Source of the DNA: Lachnospiraceae bacterium KM106-2
GTDB taxonomy: Bacteria > Bacillota > Clostridia > Lachnospirales > Lachnospiraceae
DNA length: 64,000 nt
Direction: 5' to 3'
Assembly (NCBI GenBank): GCA_009731425.1
Contig: AP018794.1
Location: forward strand, 2,735,960-2,799,959
Each line of letters begins with the position of its first letter. The stretch's first letter is position 1. The notes below the pieces were generated by a model, which searched no databases, was not told the DNA's origin, and saw only the letters and a program-made list of their open reading frames with translations. Positions 48,509 to 60,145 of this stretch are shown here, piece after piece. A program made the position numbers and the translations under genes.

Positions 48509-51148
48509 ATGGATTGGCATAGCAAGTCGATATCACAAGTAACAAAGGAACTTGATGTTTCCATAGAAAACGGATTAAGTGAGAAGGAGGCATTACAGCG
48601 ACTAGAGAAATACGGAGCAAATGAGATTGCAGAGCAAAAAAACACATCTCTAATTGTAAAGTTTTTTGCACAATTTAAAGATTTTATGATCATCACTTTA
48701 ATTATTGCTGCATTTATTTCGCTATTTGTTTCATATTTAAAACACGATCTAGACTTAGTTGATCCGGTCATTATCATGGCTATTATCATATTAAACGCGA
48801 TCCTAGGTGTATTTCAAGAAGCAAAAGCAGAGAAATCATTAGAGGCCCTAAAGAAACTCTCCTCTCCCACCGCACTGGTAAAAAGGAACGGCACTATCCA
48901 AAACATCGCTTCTAACCAGTTAGTGCCTGGAGATATTATCTTTCTTGAATCCGGCTGCCTCGTACCAGCTGATGCCAGACTTCTGCAGGCAGTAAATCTT
49001 AAGGTAGAAGAATCCTCTCTAACCGGTGAGTCCCATCCGGTAGAAAAGGTGGCCGATGTGGTACTTGCTAAAACAACGCTTTTATCTGAACGAAAGAATC
49101 TAATCATGTCCTCTTCCATCGTAACCTATGGCCGCGGCTCTGCCATAGTGACCAATACAGGAATGGATACAGAAGTTGGACATATCGCTAACATGATCAT
49201 GAATGATGAGTCTCCAATGACTCCCTTACAGAAAAAGCTCGCTAAAACAAGCAAGACACTTGGAATCGCTGCTCTACTAATCTGTATCATTATCTTTATT
49301 ATAGGAATTTTAAAGCAAAAACCAGTTTTTGATATGTTCATGACTAGTGTAAGTCTGGCTGTTGCTGCAATTCCAGAAGGGTTACCTGCTATCGTTACCA
49401 TCATGCTGAGTCTTGGTGTCCAACGTATGGCAAAAAAGAATGCTGTCATTCGTAAGTTACCTGCTGTTGAAACATTAGGTGGTGCCACTATCATCTGTTC
49501 TGATAAGACGGGTACACTCACACAGAATAAAATGGTTGTCTCAAAAATAGCCAGTGTACGAGGGGAAGAACATTTTCAAACCGACTTTTCTAAGTCTATT
49601 TTGCAAAAAGCAGCTTTATGTAATGATGCTATCCTACAAATTGAAAAAAGAGAAATGAACATTACTGGTGAGCCAACGGAAGCAGCGCTTGTTATGGCTG
49701 CTTACGAAGAGAATCTAAACAAGCTAAAACTTGATCTTACTTATAAACGAATGGATGAGATTCCATTTGATTCTTCAAAGAAACGGATGACTACGGTTCA
49801 TAAGATGATCGACGGTACTTACGAAGTAATTACAAAAGGGGCTCCTGAGGTACTCCTCTCTTTATGCTCTTATGTCTACGATAATGGCACCGCTGTTTCT
49901 CTAACAAGCTATCATCGAATGCAGATTCAAAAACAGAATATATTAATGGCCGGTCAGGCACTTCGTGTGATCGCTGTTGCCTATAAACAAGTTCGTTCTT
50001 ATGACCATCGATCTCTAGAAAATTCTTTAGTCTTTTTAGGACTCATCGGTATGATCGATCCTCCAAGGCCTGAGGTAAAAGAAGCCGTTCACATTTGTAA
50101 GCGTGCTGGAATTAAACCGGTTATGATCACAGGCGATCATATATTAACCGCCTGTGCCATTGGTAAAGAATTAGGAATGATCTCATCCAAGAATGAAGCC
50201 ATATCCGGAAAAGATCTCAATGCAATGAAAAATGAAGATCTCGTTCGTTCCATTAACCGCTACTCGGTATTTGCCCGGGTCTCTCCAGAACATAAGGTTC
50301 GTATTGTAAAAGCATTTCAGGAAAATGGGGATATTGTTGCAATGACTGGTGATGGTGTTAATGATGCTCCTGCACTAAAGTCTTCTGACATTGGATGTGC
50401 CATGGGGATCACCGGAACTGATGTGGCCAAGAATGCAGCTGATATGATACTTACTGATGACAACTTTGCTACGATCGTCTCTGCCGTCCGCGAAGGGCGA
50501 GGGATATATGACAATATTAAAAAGGCGGTACATTTTCTTCTCTCAAGCAATATCGGTGAGATCATTACTATCTTTATCGCAATCATCCTTGGTCTGCCGA
50601 CCCCTTTAGTCGCTGTCCAATTATTGTGGGTAAACCTTGTCACTGATTCTCTTCCTGCCATTTCTTTGGGAGTAGAACCAACAGATCATGATATCATGAA
50701 ACGAAAACCTATCTCTCCGAAAAAAGGAATGTTTGCAGATGGAATGGGCATTCGAATTATTGTAGAAGGTATTATGATTGGTTTTCTTGCACTTAGTGCC
50801 TTTCTCATTGGATATCGAATCTACGATCCAGCACATCTATATAGTGCTGGGGAACCCCTTGTTGGAAGGACCATGTGTTTTGCCGTACTGAGTATGTCAC
50901 AACTATTTCATGCATTTAATATGAAAAGCCGTCACTCTATTTTCAACCATGACCTTTTTAATAACAAACAGCTTATTACCTCCTTCCTCCTTGGTATTCT
51001 ACTACAGGTACTTGTCATTTCCATTCCGACGCTCTCGATCGTATTTAAAGTTACTGCACTCACACTGGAACAATGGGGAATCGTATTTCTTCTCTCTGCA
51101 ATGCCAATCTTAATCGTTGAATTGCAAAAAAAGGCGAACCAGAAATAA
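48509..51148 (+). CDS. P-type calcium-transporting ATPase (P2 type)
   Basis: 879 residues. Cation ATPase N-domain (SKSISQVTKELDVSIENGLSEKEAL), actuator TGES (SSLTGESHPVEK), M4 site VAAIPEGLPAIV, phosphorylated Asp in ICSDKTGTLTQNK (near residue 332), nucleotide KGAPE, hinge MTGDGVNDAPALK, then four C-terminal spans with WVNLVTDSLPAISLG. The PEGLP and N..D residues are those of Ca2+ pumps like YloB/PacL. It exports Ca2+ and possibly Mn2+. AGGAGG precedes the ATG. Confidence 0.95.
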   Translation: MDWHSKSISQVTKELDVSIENGLSEKEALQRLEKYGANEIAEQKNTSLIVKFFAQFKDFMIITLIIAAFISLFVSYLKHDLDLVDPVIIMAIIILNAILGVFQEAKAEKSLEALKKLSSPTALVKRNGTIQNIASNQLVPGDIIFLESGCLVPADARLLQAVNLKVEESSLTGESHPVEKVADVVLAKTTLLSERKNLIMSSSIVTYGRGSAIVTNTGMDTEVGHIANMIMNDESPMTPLQKKLAKTSKTLGIAALLICIIIFIIGILKQKPVFDMFMTSVSLAVAAIPEGLPAIVTIMLSLGVQRMAKKNAVIRKLPAVETLGGATIICSDKTGTLTQNKMVVSKIASVRGEEHFQTDFSKSILQKAALCNDAILQIEKREMNITGEPTEAALVMAAYEENLNKLKLDLTYKRMDEIPFDSSKKRMTTVHKMIDGTYEVITKGAPEVLLSLCSYVYDNGTAVSLTSYHRMQIQKQNILMAGQALRVIAVAYKQVRSYDHRSLENSLVFLGLIGMIDPPRPEVKEAVHICKRAGIKPVMITGDHILTACAIGKELGMISSKNEAISGKDLNAMKNEDLVRSINRYSVFARVSPEHKVRIVKAFQENGDIVAMTGDGVNDAPALKSSDIGCAMGITGTDVAKNAADMILTDDNFATIVSAVREGRGIYDNIKKAVHFLLSSNIGEIITIFIAIILGLPTPLVAVQLLWVNLVTDSLPAISLGVEPTDHDIMKRKPISPKKGMFADGMGIRIIVEGIMIGFLALSAFLIGYRIYDPAHLYSAGEPLVGRTMCFAVLSMSQLFHAFNMKSRHSIFNHDLFNNKQLITSFLLGILLQVLVISIPTLSIVFKVTALTLEQWGIVFLLSAMPILIVELQKKANQK

Positions 51149-51210
51149 TTGCGAATTCTTCCAAAAAGAGGTATACTAGATACAAATGATTGATAGACGA
51201 GGGAACCGAT

Positions 51211-51462
51211 ATGACTACGATGAACTATAATATAAACAACAGACCATTTGATGATAGTGCTTCTGAACATCGTATCACTATGTACGATCATCTTCCATAC
51301 CAAACAAATCGTGATATTTGCAATAAGAATCACATTCGTCTTTTTAGTGGAAACTTAGTTAAAAGTTATTCTTATTCCATCGACCCGGAATCAAAAATGG
51401 TATCTAACCATGATGAAGAAGTTTCTAAACTAGTACAAGAAATACAACAACGTACAGAGTAA
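51211..51462 (+). CDS. Small hypothetical protein
   Basis: 83 residues from MTTMNYNINNRPFDDSASEH. GAGGG lies 7 bases before this ATG; an ATG at 51190 is also open. The protein is polar, with HITMYDHLPYQTN-like aromatic stretches and an acidic C-terminal helix (DEEVSKLVQEIQQ). No family recognised. It sits between the Ca-ATPase and enolase and ends at a shared terminator. Confidence 0.6.
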   Translation: MTTMNYNINNRPFDDSASEHRITMYDHLPYQTNRDICNKNHIRLFSGNLVKSYSYSIDPESKMVSNHDEEVSKLVQEIQQRTE

Positions 51463-51507
51463 AAAAAGTGTTTGCTCCTCTCTTTTCGAGAAAAGCAAAC
51501 ACTTTTT

Positions 51508-51509
<2 letters not shown>
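51461..51509. terminator. Bidirectional terminator, also covering the eno stop
   Basis: AAAAAAAGTGTTTGCT pairs with AGCAAACACTTTTTTT; the loop has a small TCTC/GAGA helix. It serves the small plus-strand gene and enolase. Confidence 0.9.
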
Positions 51510-52830
<1,321 letters not shown>

Positions 52831-52935
52831 TCACCCTTCTTTACCTAGTATTTGAAACAAAGCTGTGAACATCATCTCCACTACTTCATTCTTATACTAA
52901 TTTGCACATTTTAGGAAAAAAGTATGCATTCCAGA

Positions 52936-54441
52936 CTATTGTAAATAAAGCTCTGTATATTTTTCTTTTAAGTAATTAATGTAGTAATCTGCGTTAAATT
53001 CTTCTCCTGTTGTATCTTTTAATAATTCATTTGCTGTTTTTCTCATACCATATTGATGAATATGAGCTTTCAGAAAGCCAGAAATCTGATCCATCTTTCC
53101 TTCTCTTAAATACTCTTCGAATGGCATTACCTTCTTCATATATTCATATAACTGTGCTCCAATCGCACTTCCGACTGCGTAGGAAGAAAAATATCCAAAG
53201 TCCCCCATCGCCCAGTGAACATCCTGTAAAATTCCCGCTGTATCCGTTGGTGGAGTAACCCCTAGATACTCTTTATATTTCTGATTCCAGATCTGATTCA
53301 ATTGATGAACATCGACTTCCTGGCTAAAGATCATCTTCTCCATCTCATAACGCACTAAAATGTGTAATGGATAAGTAAGTTCATCAGCTTCTGTACGAAT
53401 CAGACTAAGTCTGGCTAAATTGATTCCTTTCATAAAGTGATCTAATGTAATATCGTTTAACTGATCTGGATAAGTACGCTGCAACTTTGCATAGATCGGT
53501 TCCCAGAATGCCTTATTTCTTCCAACAATATTTTCATAAAATCTTGATTGCGATTCATGAACTCCCATACTAGCGCCTCCGCCAACAAGCGTCTGCGTAA
53601 TATCATCCCCGATATTCATCTCGTAGATTGCATGTCCGCCCTCATGGATGACCGAAAACATTGCGCTCTCTAAGTTATTCTTATAGAAATGGTTGGTAAT
53701 ACGAACATCTTTATTATGAAGGTTTGTTGTAAATGGATGAGCACTTTCTGCGATTACCCCCTTATTAAAGTCGAATCCGATATAGCCCGCAAGGAACTCG
53801 CAAAATTCTTTCTGTTTTGTAGGATCATAAGCTAAATAATTATAACTCTTATCGATATCTTTACTATGATGAATCACTTCTTTAATAAATGGAACAAGCT
53901 CTGTCTTTATTTTCTCGAAGAACTCATCAAGTTTCTCCATATTAAAATCTCTCTCATAGTCTTGTAATAGGACATCGTATAAAGCCTGTCCTTTCTTCTT
54001 TCGATAGGAAGCAAACTTCTTCTTATATGCTATGATCTGCTCCAATACTGGTACAAACTTTTTATAGTCATTATTTGTTTTGGCATCTTCCCAAATCGTA
54101 ACACTCTTTGCTGCCAATTCTGCATATGCTTTATACTCTTTGACTGGAATCTTCTCTAATTGTTCATACTCCCTTTCTAACTCTTTGATAACAGCCTTTT
54201 GTACATCGGTAAGCTGATTCCATTCATTCGGCTCTTTTAACTGATGCATTAATTCTCTTACCTCGTCATTGATAATGGAATTAAACTGCTCCTCTGAAAG
54301 GATTCCAACCATTCTAGCCGTCTGCTCTGTTGCCGCCTTAGGAGCAAGTGTAGCGGTATCCCAATCTAGCAGGATTAATGCTGTATTAAGTGCCTGATTT
54401 CGATCTAAATATTCTTGTAATTTTTCATATGTACGATTCAT
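52936..54441 (-). CDS. M32 family carboxypeptidase
   Basis: 501 residues, the usual size for thermostable carboxypeptidase 1. Zinc motif HEGGHAIYE near residue 268, MGVHESQSRFYENIVGR (third ligand Glu) and TEADELTYPLHILVRYEME are family signatures. Cytoplasmic metallopeptidase removing C-terminal residues. GGAGGAGGATAAAG precedes the ATG. Divergent from argH. Confidence 0.95.
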   Translation of the reverse strand: MNRTYEKLQEYLDRNQALNTALILLDWDTATLAPKAATEQTARMVGILSEEQFNSIINDEVRELMHQLKEPNEWNQLTDVQKAVIKELEREYEQLEKIPVKEYKAYAELAAKSVTIWEDAKTNNDYKKFVPVLEQIIAYKKKFASYRKKKGQALYDVLLQDYERDFNMEKLDEFFEKIKTELVPFIKEVIHHSKDIDKSYNYLAYDPTKQKEFCEFLAGYIGFDFNKGVIAESAHPFTTNLHNKDVRITNHFYKNNLESAMFSVIHEGGHAIYEMNIGDDITQTLVGGGASMGVHESQSRFYENIVGRNKAFWEPIYAKLQRTYPDQLNDITLDHFMKGINLARLSLIRTEADELTYPLHILVRYEMEKMIFSQEVDVHQLNQIWNQKYKEYLGVTPPTDTAGILQDVHWAMGDFGYFSSYAVGSAIGAQLYEYMKKVMPFEEYLREGKMDQISGFLKAHIHQYGMRKTANELLKDTTGEEFNADYYINYLKEKYTELYLQ

Positions 54442-54560
54442 CTTTATCCTCCTCCATTTCCAATTTTTAATAATATTATAGCGGAAAGCATTGCAAATAG
54501 GAATTAAAACTTGTAGTATATACTTTAACAGATTAATTTAGAAAAGCGAGGTAATAATAT

Positions 54561-55931
54561 ATGAAACTATGGGGCGGACGCTTCACAAAAGAAACCAATC
54601 AACTTGTTCAAAATTTTAATGCTTCCCTCTCTTTTGATCAGAAATTTTATAAACAGGATATTCGTGGAAGTATTGCTCATGTTACAATGCTAGCCAAACA
54701 AGGCATCCTTACCATGGATGAAAAGACTACCATCATTGATGGACTACATAGTATCCTGTCTGATCTAGAATCCGGTAAATTAGCCATTGATGATTCTGCT
54801 GAAGATATCCATAGCTTCGTGGAGGCCAATCTGATCGAACGTGTTGGCGATGCAGGGAAAAAGCTGCATACCGGTCGAAGTCGTAATGACCAAGTAGCCT
54901 TAGATATGAAACTTTATATTCGTGACGAACTGTTAGAAGTTGATGTATTACTTAAAACACTATTAAAAACCCTTAATAAAATGATGGAAGATAATTTGGA
55001 TACTTATATGCCTGGGTTCACTCATCTGCAAAAAGCCCAGCCAATCACACTTGCACATCATTTAGGAGCCTACTTTGAAATGTTCCGTCGTGATCGTGAT
55101 CGTCTTCATTCCATTTATACACGTATGAATTATTGCCCTCTAGGCGCCGGTGCCTTAGCAGGGACCACTTATCCCCTTGATCGTGAACTCGCTGCAAGCT
55201 TGCTTGATTTCACCGGTCCTACCAGAAATAGTATCGATTCCGTTGCGGATCGTGATTACTTAATTGAATTTTTAGATGCCCTTTCGATTATTATGATGCA
55301 TCTCAGCCGATTTAGTGAAGAGATCATCATCTGGAATACAAATGAGTATCAGTTTGTAGAGTTAGATGATGCTTACAGTACTGGAAGCAGTATTATGCCA
55401 CAGAAAAAAAATCCGGATATTGCAGAACTCGTTCGTGGTAAAACTGGCCGTGTCTATGGAGCACTCATGTCTTTACTTACTACTATGAAAGGGATTCCTC
55501 TTGCCTATAATAAGGATATGCAGGAAGATAAAGAATTAACTTTCGATGCAATCGATACAGTAAAGGGATGTATCTCTTTATTTGATGGCATGATCCAAAC
55601 AATGCAGTTTAACAAAGAGCGAATGGAACGCAGTGCAAAACACGGATTTACCAATGCTACTGATGCTGCAGACTATCTAGTGAAACATGGTGTTCCTTTT
55701 CGAGATGCTCATGGTATTGTGGGACAGCTCGTCCTTACTTGTATTGAAAAGGGGATTTCTCTTGATGAAATGACATTAGATGATTATAATGCGATCAGCC
55801 CTGTATTCCAAGAAGATATTTATGAAGCGATCAGCTTAAAGACCTGTGTCGAAAAGCGAAACACGATTGGTGCTCCTGGCGAAGTCGTAATGAAGCAATT
55901 CATAGAAGAAAATAAGGACTATCTCGGATAA
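54561..55931 (+). CDS. argH: Argininosuccinate lyase
   Basis: 456 residues. Splits argininosuccinate to arginine and fumarate. MKLWGGRFTKETNQLVQNFN, then HTGRSRNDQVALDMKLY, GFTHLQKAQPITLAHH and the signature GSSIMPQKKNPDIAELVRGK near residue 275. It stands alone without argG. GCGAGGTAATAATAT precedes the ATG. Confidence 0.97.
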   Translation: MKLWGGRFTKETNQLVQNFNASLSFDQKFYKQDIRGSIAHVTMLAKQGILTMDEKTTIIDGLHSILSDLESGKLAIDDSAEDIHSFVEANLIERVGDAGKKLHTGRSRNDQVALDMKLYIRDELLEVDVLLKTLLKTLNKMMEDNLDTYMPGFTHLQKAQPITLAHHLGAYFEMFRRDRDRLHSIYTRMNYCPLGAGALAGTTYPLDRELAASLLDFTGPTRNSIDSVADRDYLIEFLDALSIIMMHLSRFSEEIIIWNTNEYQFVELDDAYSTGSSIMPQKKNPDIAELVRGKTGRVYGALMSLLTTMKGIPLAYNKDMQEDKELTFDAIDTVKGCISLFDGMIQTMQFNKERMERSAKHGFTNATDAADYLVKHGVPFRDAHGIVGQLVLTCIEKGISLDEMTLDDYNAISPVFQEDIYEAISLKTCVEKRNTIGAPGEVVMKQFIEENKDYLG

Positions 55932-55968
55932 TAATTCTAATATGAATTAAGTAGATTAGGGTGAGGAA

Positions 55969-56724
55969 ATGGATTTTAGAAAGACTTTTGATCAAATACC
56001 AATTGAATTTGATAAGTACAGACCTCGATATTGTGAAGAACTCTTCAACAAGATCATATCGGTCATAGACTTAAATGTTACAAAGAAAATTCTCGAAATC
56101 GGTCCTGGTACCGGCCAGGCAACGGAACCATTTTTAAAGACTGGTTGTGAGTATACTGCAATTGAACTAGGTGAAAACTTCACAGCCTTTATGAAGGATA
56201 AGTTTTATGCCTATCCGAATTTCAATATCATCAATGACGATTTCGAAACTTTTTCTTTTGAACCTAATACCTATGATCTGGTATTCTCTGCTGCTACCAT
56301 CCAATGGATTCCAGAGGATATCGCTTATTCCAAAGCATTTCAAATGCTTAAGCCCGGTGGGTATCTAGCCATGTTTATGACTTGCTCTGATGAGAGAACT
56401 GAAAATGAAGAACTTTATAACAAAATAGAAGATGTTTACCAAAAGTATTTTCATGTTAAACAGCAATATCGCTGTAAGTTTGACTATCACAATGCTGTAA
56501 ATTATGGATTTACAAATTTGACTGATCTAGAATGGAAAAACATAAGAGTACTTACTGCAGATGAATATCTCTCATACATCAGTACCCATTGTGAGCACAT
56601 CACCTTAGAAGAGCCTTATAAAACTAAATTCTACTCTGGTATAAAAGAGGCTATCTTAGATGCAGGAAATAAAATCACCATAATAGATACCCTTCCTTTA
56701 TACCTGGCACAAAAACCTTGGTGA
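55969..56724 (+). CDS. Class I SAM-dependent methyltransferase
   Basis: 251 residues: motif I ILEIGPGTGQATEPFLKTG, acidic YTAIELGENF, motif IV YDLVFSAATIQWIPED, then FQMLKPGGYLAMFM. C-terminal part contains LTADEYLSYISTHCEHI, as in trans-aconitate-methyltransferase-like proteins. Substrate unknown. GTGAGGAA precedes the ATG. 37 bases after argH, possibly co-transcribed. Confidence 0.85.
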   Translation: MDFRKTFDQIPIEFDKYRPRYCEELFNKIISVIDLNVTKKILEIGPGTGQATEPFLKTGCEYTAIELGENFTAFMKDKFYAYPNFNIINDDFETFSFEPNTYDLVFSAATIQWIPEDIAYSKAFQMLKPGGYLAMFMTCSDERTENEELYNKIEDVYQKYFHVKQQYRCKFDYHNAVNYGFTNLTDLEWKNIRVLTADEYLSYISTHCEHITLEEPYKTKFYSGIKEAILDAGNKITIIDTLPLYLAQKPW

Positions 56725-56734
56725 CTCAATATAG

Positions 56735-56765
56735 AAAAAGAGACCGGTAATCCGGTCTCTTTTTT
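56735..56765. terminator. Bidirectional terminator
   Basis: AAAAAGAGACCGG/CCGGTCTCTTTTT, loop TAAT, between the convergent methyltransferase gene and mntP. Confidence 0.9.
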
Positions 56766-56769
56766 CATG

Positions 56770-57342
56770 CTAAAAAGCAATAATATTTAAATGTTCTAAT
56801 AATATCTTGCATCCCATTAATACAAGGATAAACCCACCTGCGAATTCTGCTTTTGACTTATACTTAGAGCCAAATACATTTCCTATCTTAACTCCCAGTA
56901 CTGATAATCCAAATGTAGTGATACCAATGATCGTAATCGTAGAGAAAATTTCTACTTTTGCTAACGCTAATACAACACCAACGGCTAATGCATCAATACT
57001 GGTTGCAATCGAAAGAATCAGCATATCTTTTACGTCCAGCTTAACAAGTTCTTCTATTTCTTCCTCTTCTCCACTACAACTTTCTTTGATCATATTAATC
57101 CCGATAATTCCGAGTAAAGCAAATGCAATCCAGTGATCCACTGCCACGATATAATTCTCAAAGCCCTTTCCTAAAATATAACCTAAGAATGGCATAAACG
57201 CCTGAAATCCGCCAAAATACAGCCCAATCGTAATTGCCTGTCTTATATTCATCTTTTTCATAGAAAGCCCCTTACAGACTGCTACAGCGAAAGCATCCAT
57301 AGATAATCCTACTGCGATTAAAAAAATCTCAATAATACTCAT
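56770..57342 (-). CDS. mntP: Manganese efflux pump MntP
   Basis: 190 residues, six membrane segments. [17 protein letters not shown] and [16 protein letters not shown] carry the two D-A-x-A-V motifs that bind the metal; [15 protein letters not shown] and GCKILLEHL complete the family pattern. It removes excess Mn2+. The upstream Mn riboswitch supports this assignment directly. AGAGAGGAAAACAA precedes the ATG. Confidence 0.95.
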   Translation of the reverse strand: MSIIEIFLIAVGLSMDAFAVAVCKGLSMKKMNIRQAITIGLYFGGFQAFMPFLGYILGKGFENYIVAVDHWIAFALLGIIGINMIKESCSGEEEEIEELVKLDVKDMLILSIATSIDALAVGVVLALAKVEIFSTITIIGITTFGLSVLGVKIGNVFGSKYKSKAEFAGGFILVLMGCKILLEHLNIIAF

Positions 57343-57427
57343 TTGTTTTCCTCTCTTTTGCTTTATTTTTGCTTATGGGAGTGTTTATCCTATTATATAA
57401 CTTATTTTTCTATAATGTTCTATTTTA

Positions 57428-57462
57428 TTCACGTGAGTGTGCACCTAAGTTCGTTACTCGCG
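57428..57462 (-). repeat. Partial copy 3 of the interspersed structured repeat
   Basis: CGTGAGTGTGCA matches the conserved string of copies 1 and 2 (6927-6938, 46860-46871). On the minus strand it directly follows the U-tract of the riboswitch terminator, the same setting as the other copies. The rest of the element is missing. Confidence 0.4.
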
Positions 57463-57600
57463 AAAAAAAGAGACCTATCTGTAGCGTAAACTACAGATAA
57501 GTCTCATTATTTAAAACGAAGCCAGATAATCTAATTATCAGTATGTTGACTCCGTTACACTTTTTGGTGCTAACTACTCCCTTACCTTCTTGAAATTATA
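57463..57600 (-). promoter_or_regulatory. yybP-ykoY manganese riboswitch before mntP
   Basis: The minus strand contains AAGGGAGTAGTTAGCACC and GTCAACATACTG followed by TCTGGCTTCG, the conserved parts of the yybP-ykoY aptamer. After it comes a terminator with arms near 57468-57481 and 57490-57505 (GAGACTTATCTGTAG...CTACAGATAGGTCTC) and seven U. Mn2+ binding would favour read-through into mntP. Confidence 0.88.
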
Positions 57601-57634
57601 TAAAATATACTTTCTTTCGTCAAGGGTATTCTTC

Positions 57635-59749
57635 TTAAACCTCAAATAATAAGTCACCGTATGTTGGTACTGGCCAACATTCTTTATCAACAAGAACTTC
57701 AAGAGCATCAATTGGAGCTCTTAATTCAGACATTGTAACAAATACATCATCTTTGAAATAAGTTGCTTGTTCTACGCCTTCTTCTAACGTAGCAGCCTTA
57801 GCTACTTCTTTCTCTAACTTAACTTGAGCAGCTTTCGCTTCTGCTAATAACTTAGAGCATTTAGTTAATAATTCAGCTTGAACCGTTACATCTGCTTCAG
57901 GAACGGCTGTCTTAACTGCATTAATGCTATCTGCAAGTCCTTTAACATATTTAATCACAGCAGGAATGAATTGTTTTCCAGCCATATCTATCATAGTTTT
58001 CGCTTCAATATTAATTGCTTTCGAATATAATTCATAGTTAATCTCAACACGAGAACGTAACTCTGCTTCTGTTAATACTCCGAACTTCTCAAACATCTTA
58101 ACTGCTTTATCAGTTACTAAGGAAGGAATGGCATCTACCATTGTCTTAACATTTGGAAGTCCTCTTCTCTCAGCTTCAGCAACCCATTCATCTGAATATC
58201 CATTACCATTGAAGATTACTCTCTGATGATCCGTAAATGTCTTCTTGATCATATCATGAACGGCTGTGTCGAAATCACTTGCTTTTTCAAGTTCATCAGC
58301 CATATCACATAATACGTCTGCAACGATCGTATTGAGAACAGTATTGGCACCTGCGATTGACATACTAGAACCAACCATTCTAAATTCGAATTTATTTCCT
58401 GTAAATGCAAATGGTGAAGTACGGTTACGATCCGTAGCATCTTTTCTGAATTCTGGTAAAGTATGAACACCTGTGTTAAGTTTCTCACCTTGTTTACTAG
58501 AAGTAGCTTCTCCAGTTTCCACTAACTGACTAATAACATCTTCTAACTGCTCACCAACAAACATAGAAATGATTGCTGGAGGTGCCTCGTTTGCTCCTAA
58601 TCTATGGTCATTTCCTGGATTAGATGCAGACATTCTAAGTAATGTAGCATTTTCATCAACTGCACGAACAATAGCAGCTAAGAATAATAAGAATTGAATG
58701 TTATCATGAGGTGTTTTACCTGGGTCTAATAAGTTCTTACCTGTGTTTGTTACGATAGACCAGTTATCATGTTTACCAGAACCATTTACACCATCAAATG
58801 GCTTCTCATGTAATAAACACTCTAAACCATGACGTTTTGCAACTTTCTTCATGATTTCCATAACTAATTGGTTATGATCTGTTGAGATGTTTGCAGTTGT
58901 AAAGATAGGAGCCATTTCATGTTGAGCTGGTGCAACTTCATTATGCTGAGTCTTAGAAAGGATTCCAAGTTTCCATAATTCAACGTTTAACTCTTTCATG
59001 AAAGAAGCGATTCTCTCTTTAATAGTACCGAAGTAATGATCATCTAATTCCTGTCCTTTTGGAGCCATTGCACCAAATAATGTACGTCCGGCAAATTTTA
59101 AATCATCACGTTTTAAATATTTATCTCGATCAACTAAGAAGTATTCTTGTTCTGGACCTACGGAACAAGAAACTCTTGTTACTTCTTCATGTCCAAATAA
59201 CTTTAATACACGGACTGCTTGATTGCTGATTGCTTCCATTGAACGAAGTAATGGAGTTTTCTTATCAAGTGCTTCACCTGTATAAGAACAAAATGCTGTT
59301 GGAATACATAAGGTAACACCCGCAGCATCTTCTTTTAAGAATGCTGGAGAAGTACAATCCCATGCAGTATATCCTCTTGCTTCAAATGTAGCTCTTAATC
59401 CGCCTGAAGGGAATGATGATGCATCTGGTTCACCTTTTACTAATTCTTTACCGGAGAATTCCATAATTACTTTTCCGCCCTCAACTGGAGAGATAAAAGA
59501 ATCATGTTTTTCAGCTGTAATGCCAGTCATTGGTTGGAACCAGTGAGTATAGTGTGTAGCACCTTTTGATAATGCCCATTCTTTCATACCATGTGCAACA
59601 ACATTTGCAATCTCAAGATTTAATTCTTCACCATTATCAATTGTTTTTCTTAATGCTGCATATGTTTTTTTCGGTAAATACTGTTGCATTACTTCATCAT
59701 TGAATACATCAACGCCAAATACGCTTTCGATTACATTCTTTTCTTGCAT
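57635..59749 (-). CDS. glnN: Glutamine synthetase type III
   Basis: About 704 residues, the size of GSIII rather than GSI (~450). Landmarks: THYTHWFQPMTGITAEKHDSF, GPEQEYFLVD, NEVAPAQHEMAPIF, FDGVNGSGKHDNWSI, and NRTSPFAFTGNKFEFRMVGSS. Makes glutamine from glutamate and ammonia. The start at 59749 (MQEKNVIESVFGVDVF) follows GGAAGGATGGATTAATA; a longer frame to 59800 is unlikely. A terminator in its leader may regulate it. Confidence 0.95.
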   Translation of the reverse strand: MQEKNVIESVFGVDVFNDEVMQQYLPKKTYAALRKTIDNGEELNLEIANVVAHGMKEWALSKGATHYTHWFQPMTGITAEKHDSFISPVEGGKVIMEFSGKELVKGEPDASSFPSGGLRATFEARGYTAWDCTSPAFLKEDAAGVTLCIPTAFCSYTGEALDKKTPLLRSMEAISNQAVRVLKLFGHEEVTRVSCSVGPEQEYFLVDRDKYLKRDDLKFAGRTLFGAMAPKGQELDDHYFGTIKERIASFMKELNVELWKLGILSKTQHNEVAPAQHEMAPIFTTANISTDHNQLVMEIMKKVAKRHGLECLLHEKPFDGVNGSGKHDNWSIVTNTGKNLLDPGKTPHDNIQFLLFLAAIVRAVDENATLLRMSASNPGNDHRLGANEAPPAIISMFVGEQLEDVISQLVETGEATSSKQGEKLNTGVHTLPEFRKDATDRNRTSPFAFTGNKFEFRMVGSSMSIAGANTVLNTIVADVLCDMADELEKASDFDTAVHDMIKKTFTDHQRVIFNGNGYSDEWVAEAERRGLPNVKTMVDAIPSLVTDKAVKMFEKFGVLTEAELRSRVEINYELYSKAINIEAKTMIDMAGKQFIPAVIKYVKGLADSINAVKTAVPEADVTVQAELLTKCSKLLAEAKAAQVKLEKEVAKAATLEEGVEQATYFKDDVFVTMSELRAPIDALEVLVDKECWPVPTYGDLLFEV

Positions 59750-59854
59750 TATTAATCCATCCTTCCGTTTTAAAGTACTATATAATTCATCTACAAACAT
59801 ATGTAATGTTTATACTGAACAACCCTAATTATGTTAATAACTTTAAATTGAAAC

Positions 59855-59893
59855 AAAAAAAGGTGTCCTCAAATACACTTTGAGAACACCTTT
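59855..59893 (-). terminator. Terminator in the mscS-glnN gap, possible glnN attenuator
   Basis: AAAGGTGTTCTCAAA pairs with TTTGAGGACACCTTT (one mismatch), then six U's on the minus strand, ~105 bases before the glnN start. It may end mscS transcripts, or act as a leader attenuator. A -10-like TATTTT near 59930 lies upstream of it, so a glnN transcript could start before the hairpin. The rest of 59894-60145 is AT-rich with nothing else visible. Confidence 0.7.
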
Positions 59894-60145
59894 GCTCTAA
59901 ACGATTTTTTATTCGTCTTTATTAAAATACCACTTTCAGTCCAAAAAGGAAAGTATTTTTTTAAAAAAACCATCATTCTTTACTTTTTCAACTATTTTAC
60001 TATTCTACTTATGATATTTTAGTCAGAAAGCATTCAGATGCTCTTCTTATTGCTTCAATGTTTAACATTATAAAGAATGTTTTCTAACTATGTCAACTCG
60101 TTACGGCTAACACTTAATAAAGTAAAGTTAAATACCGCTTTTGGA

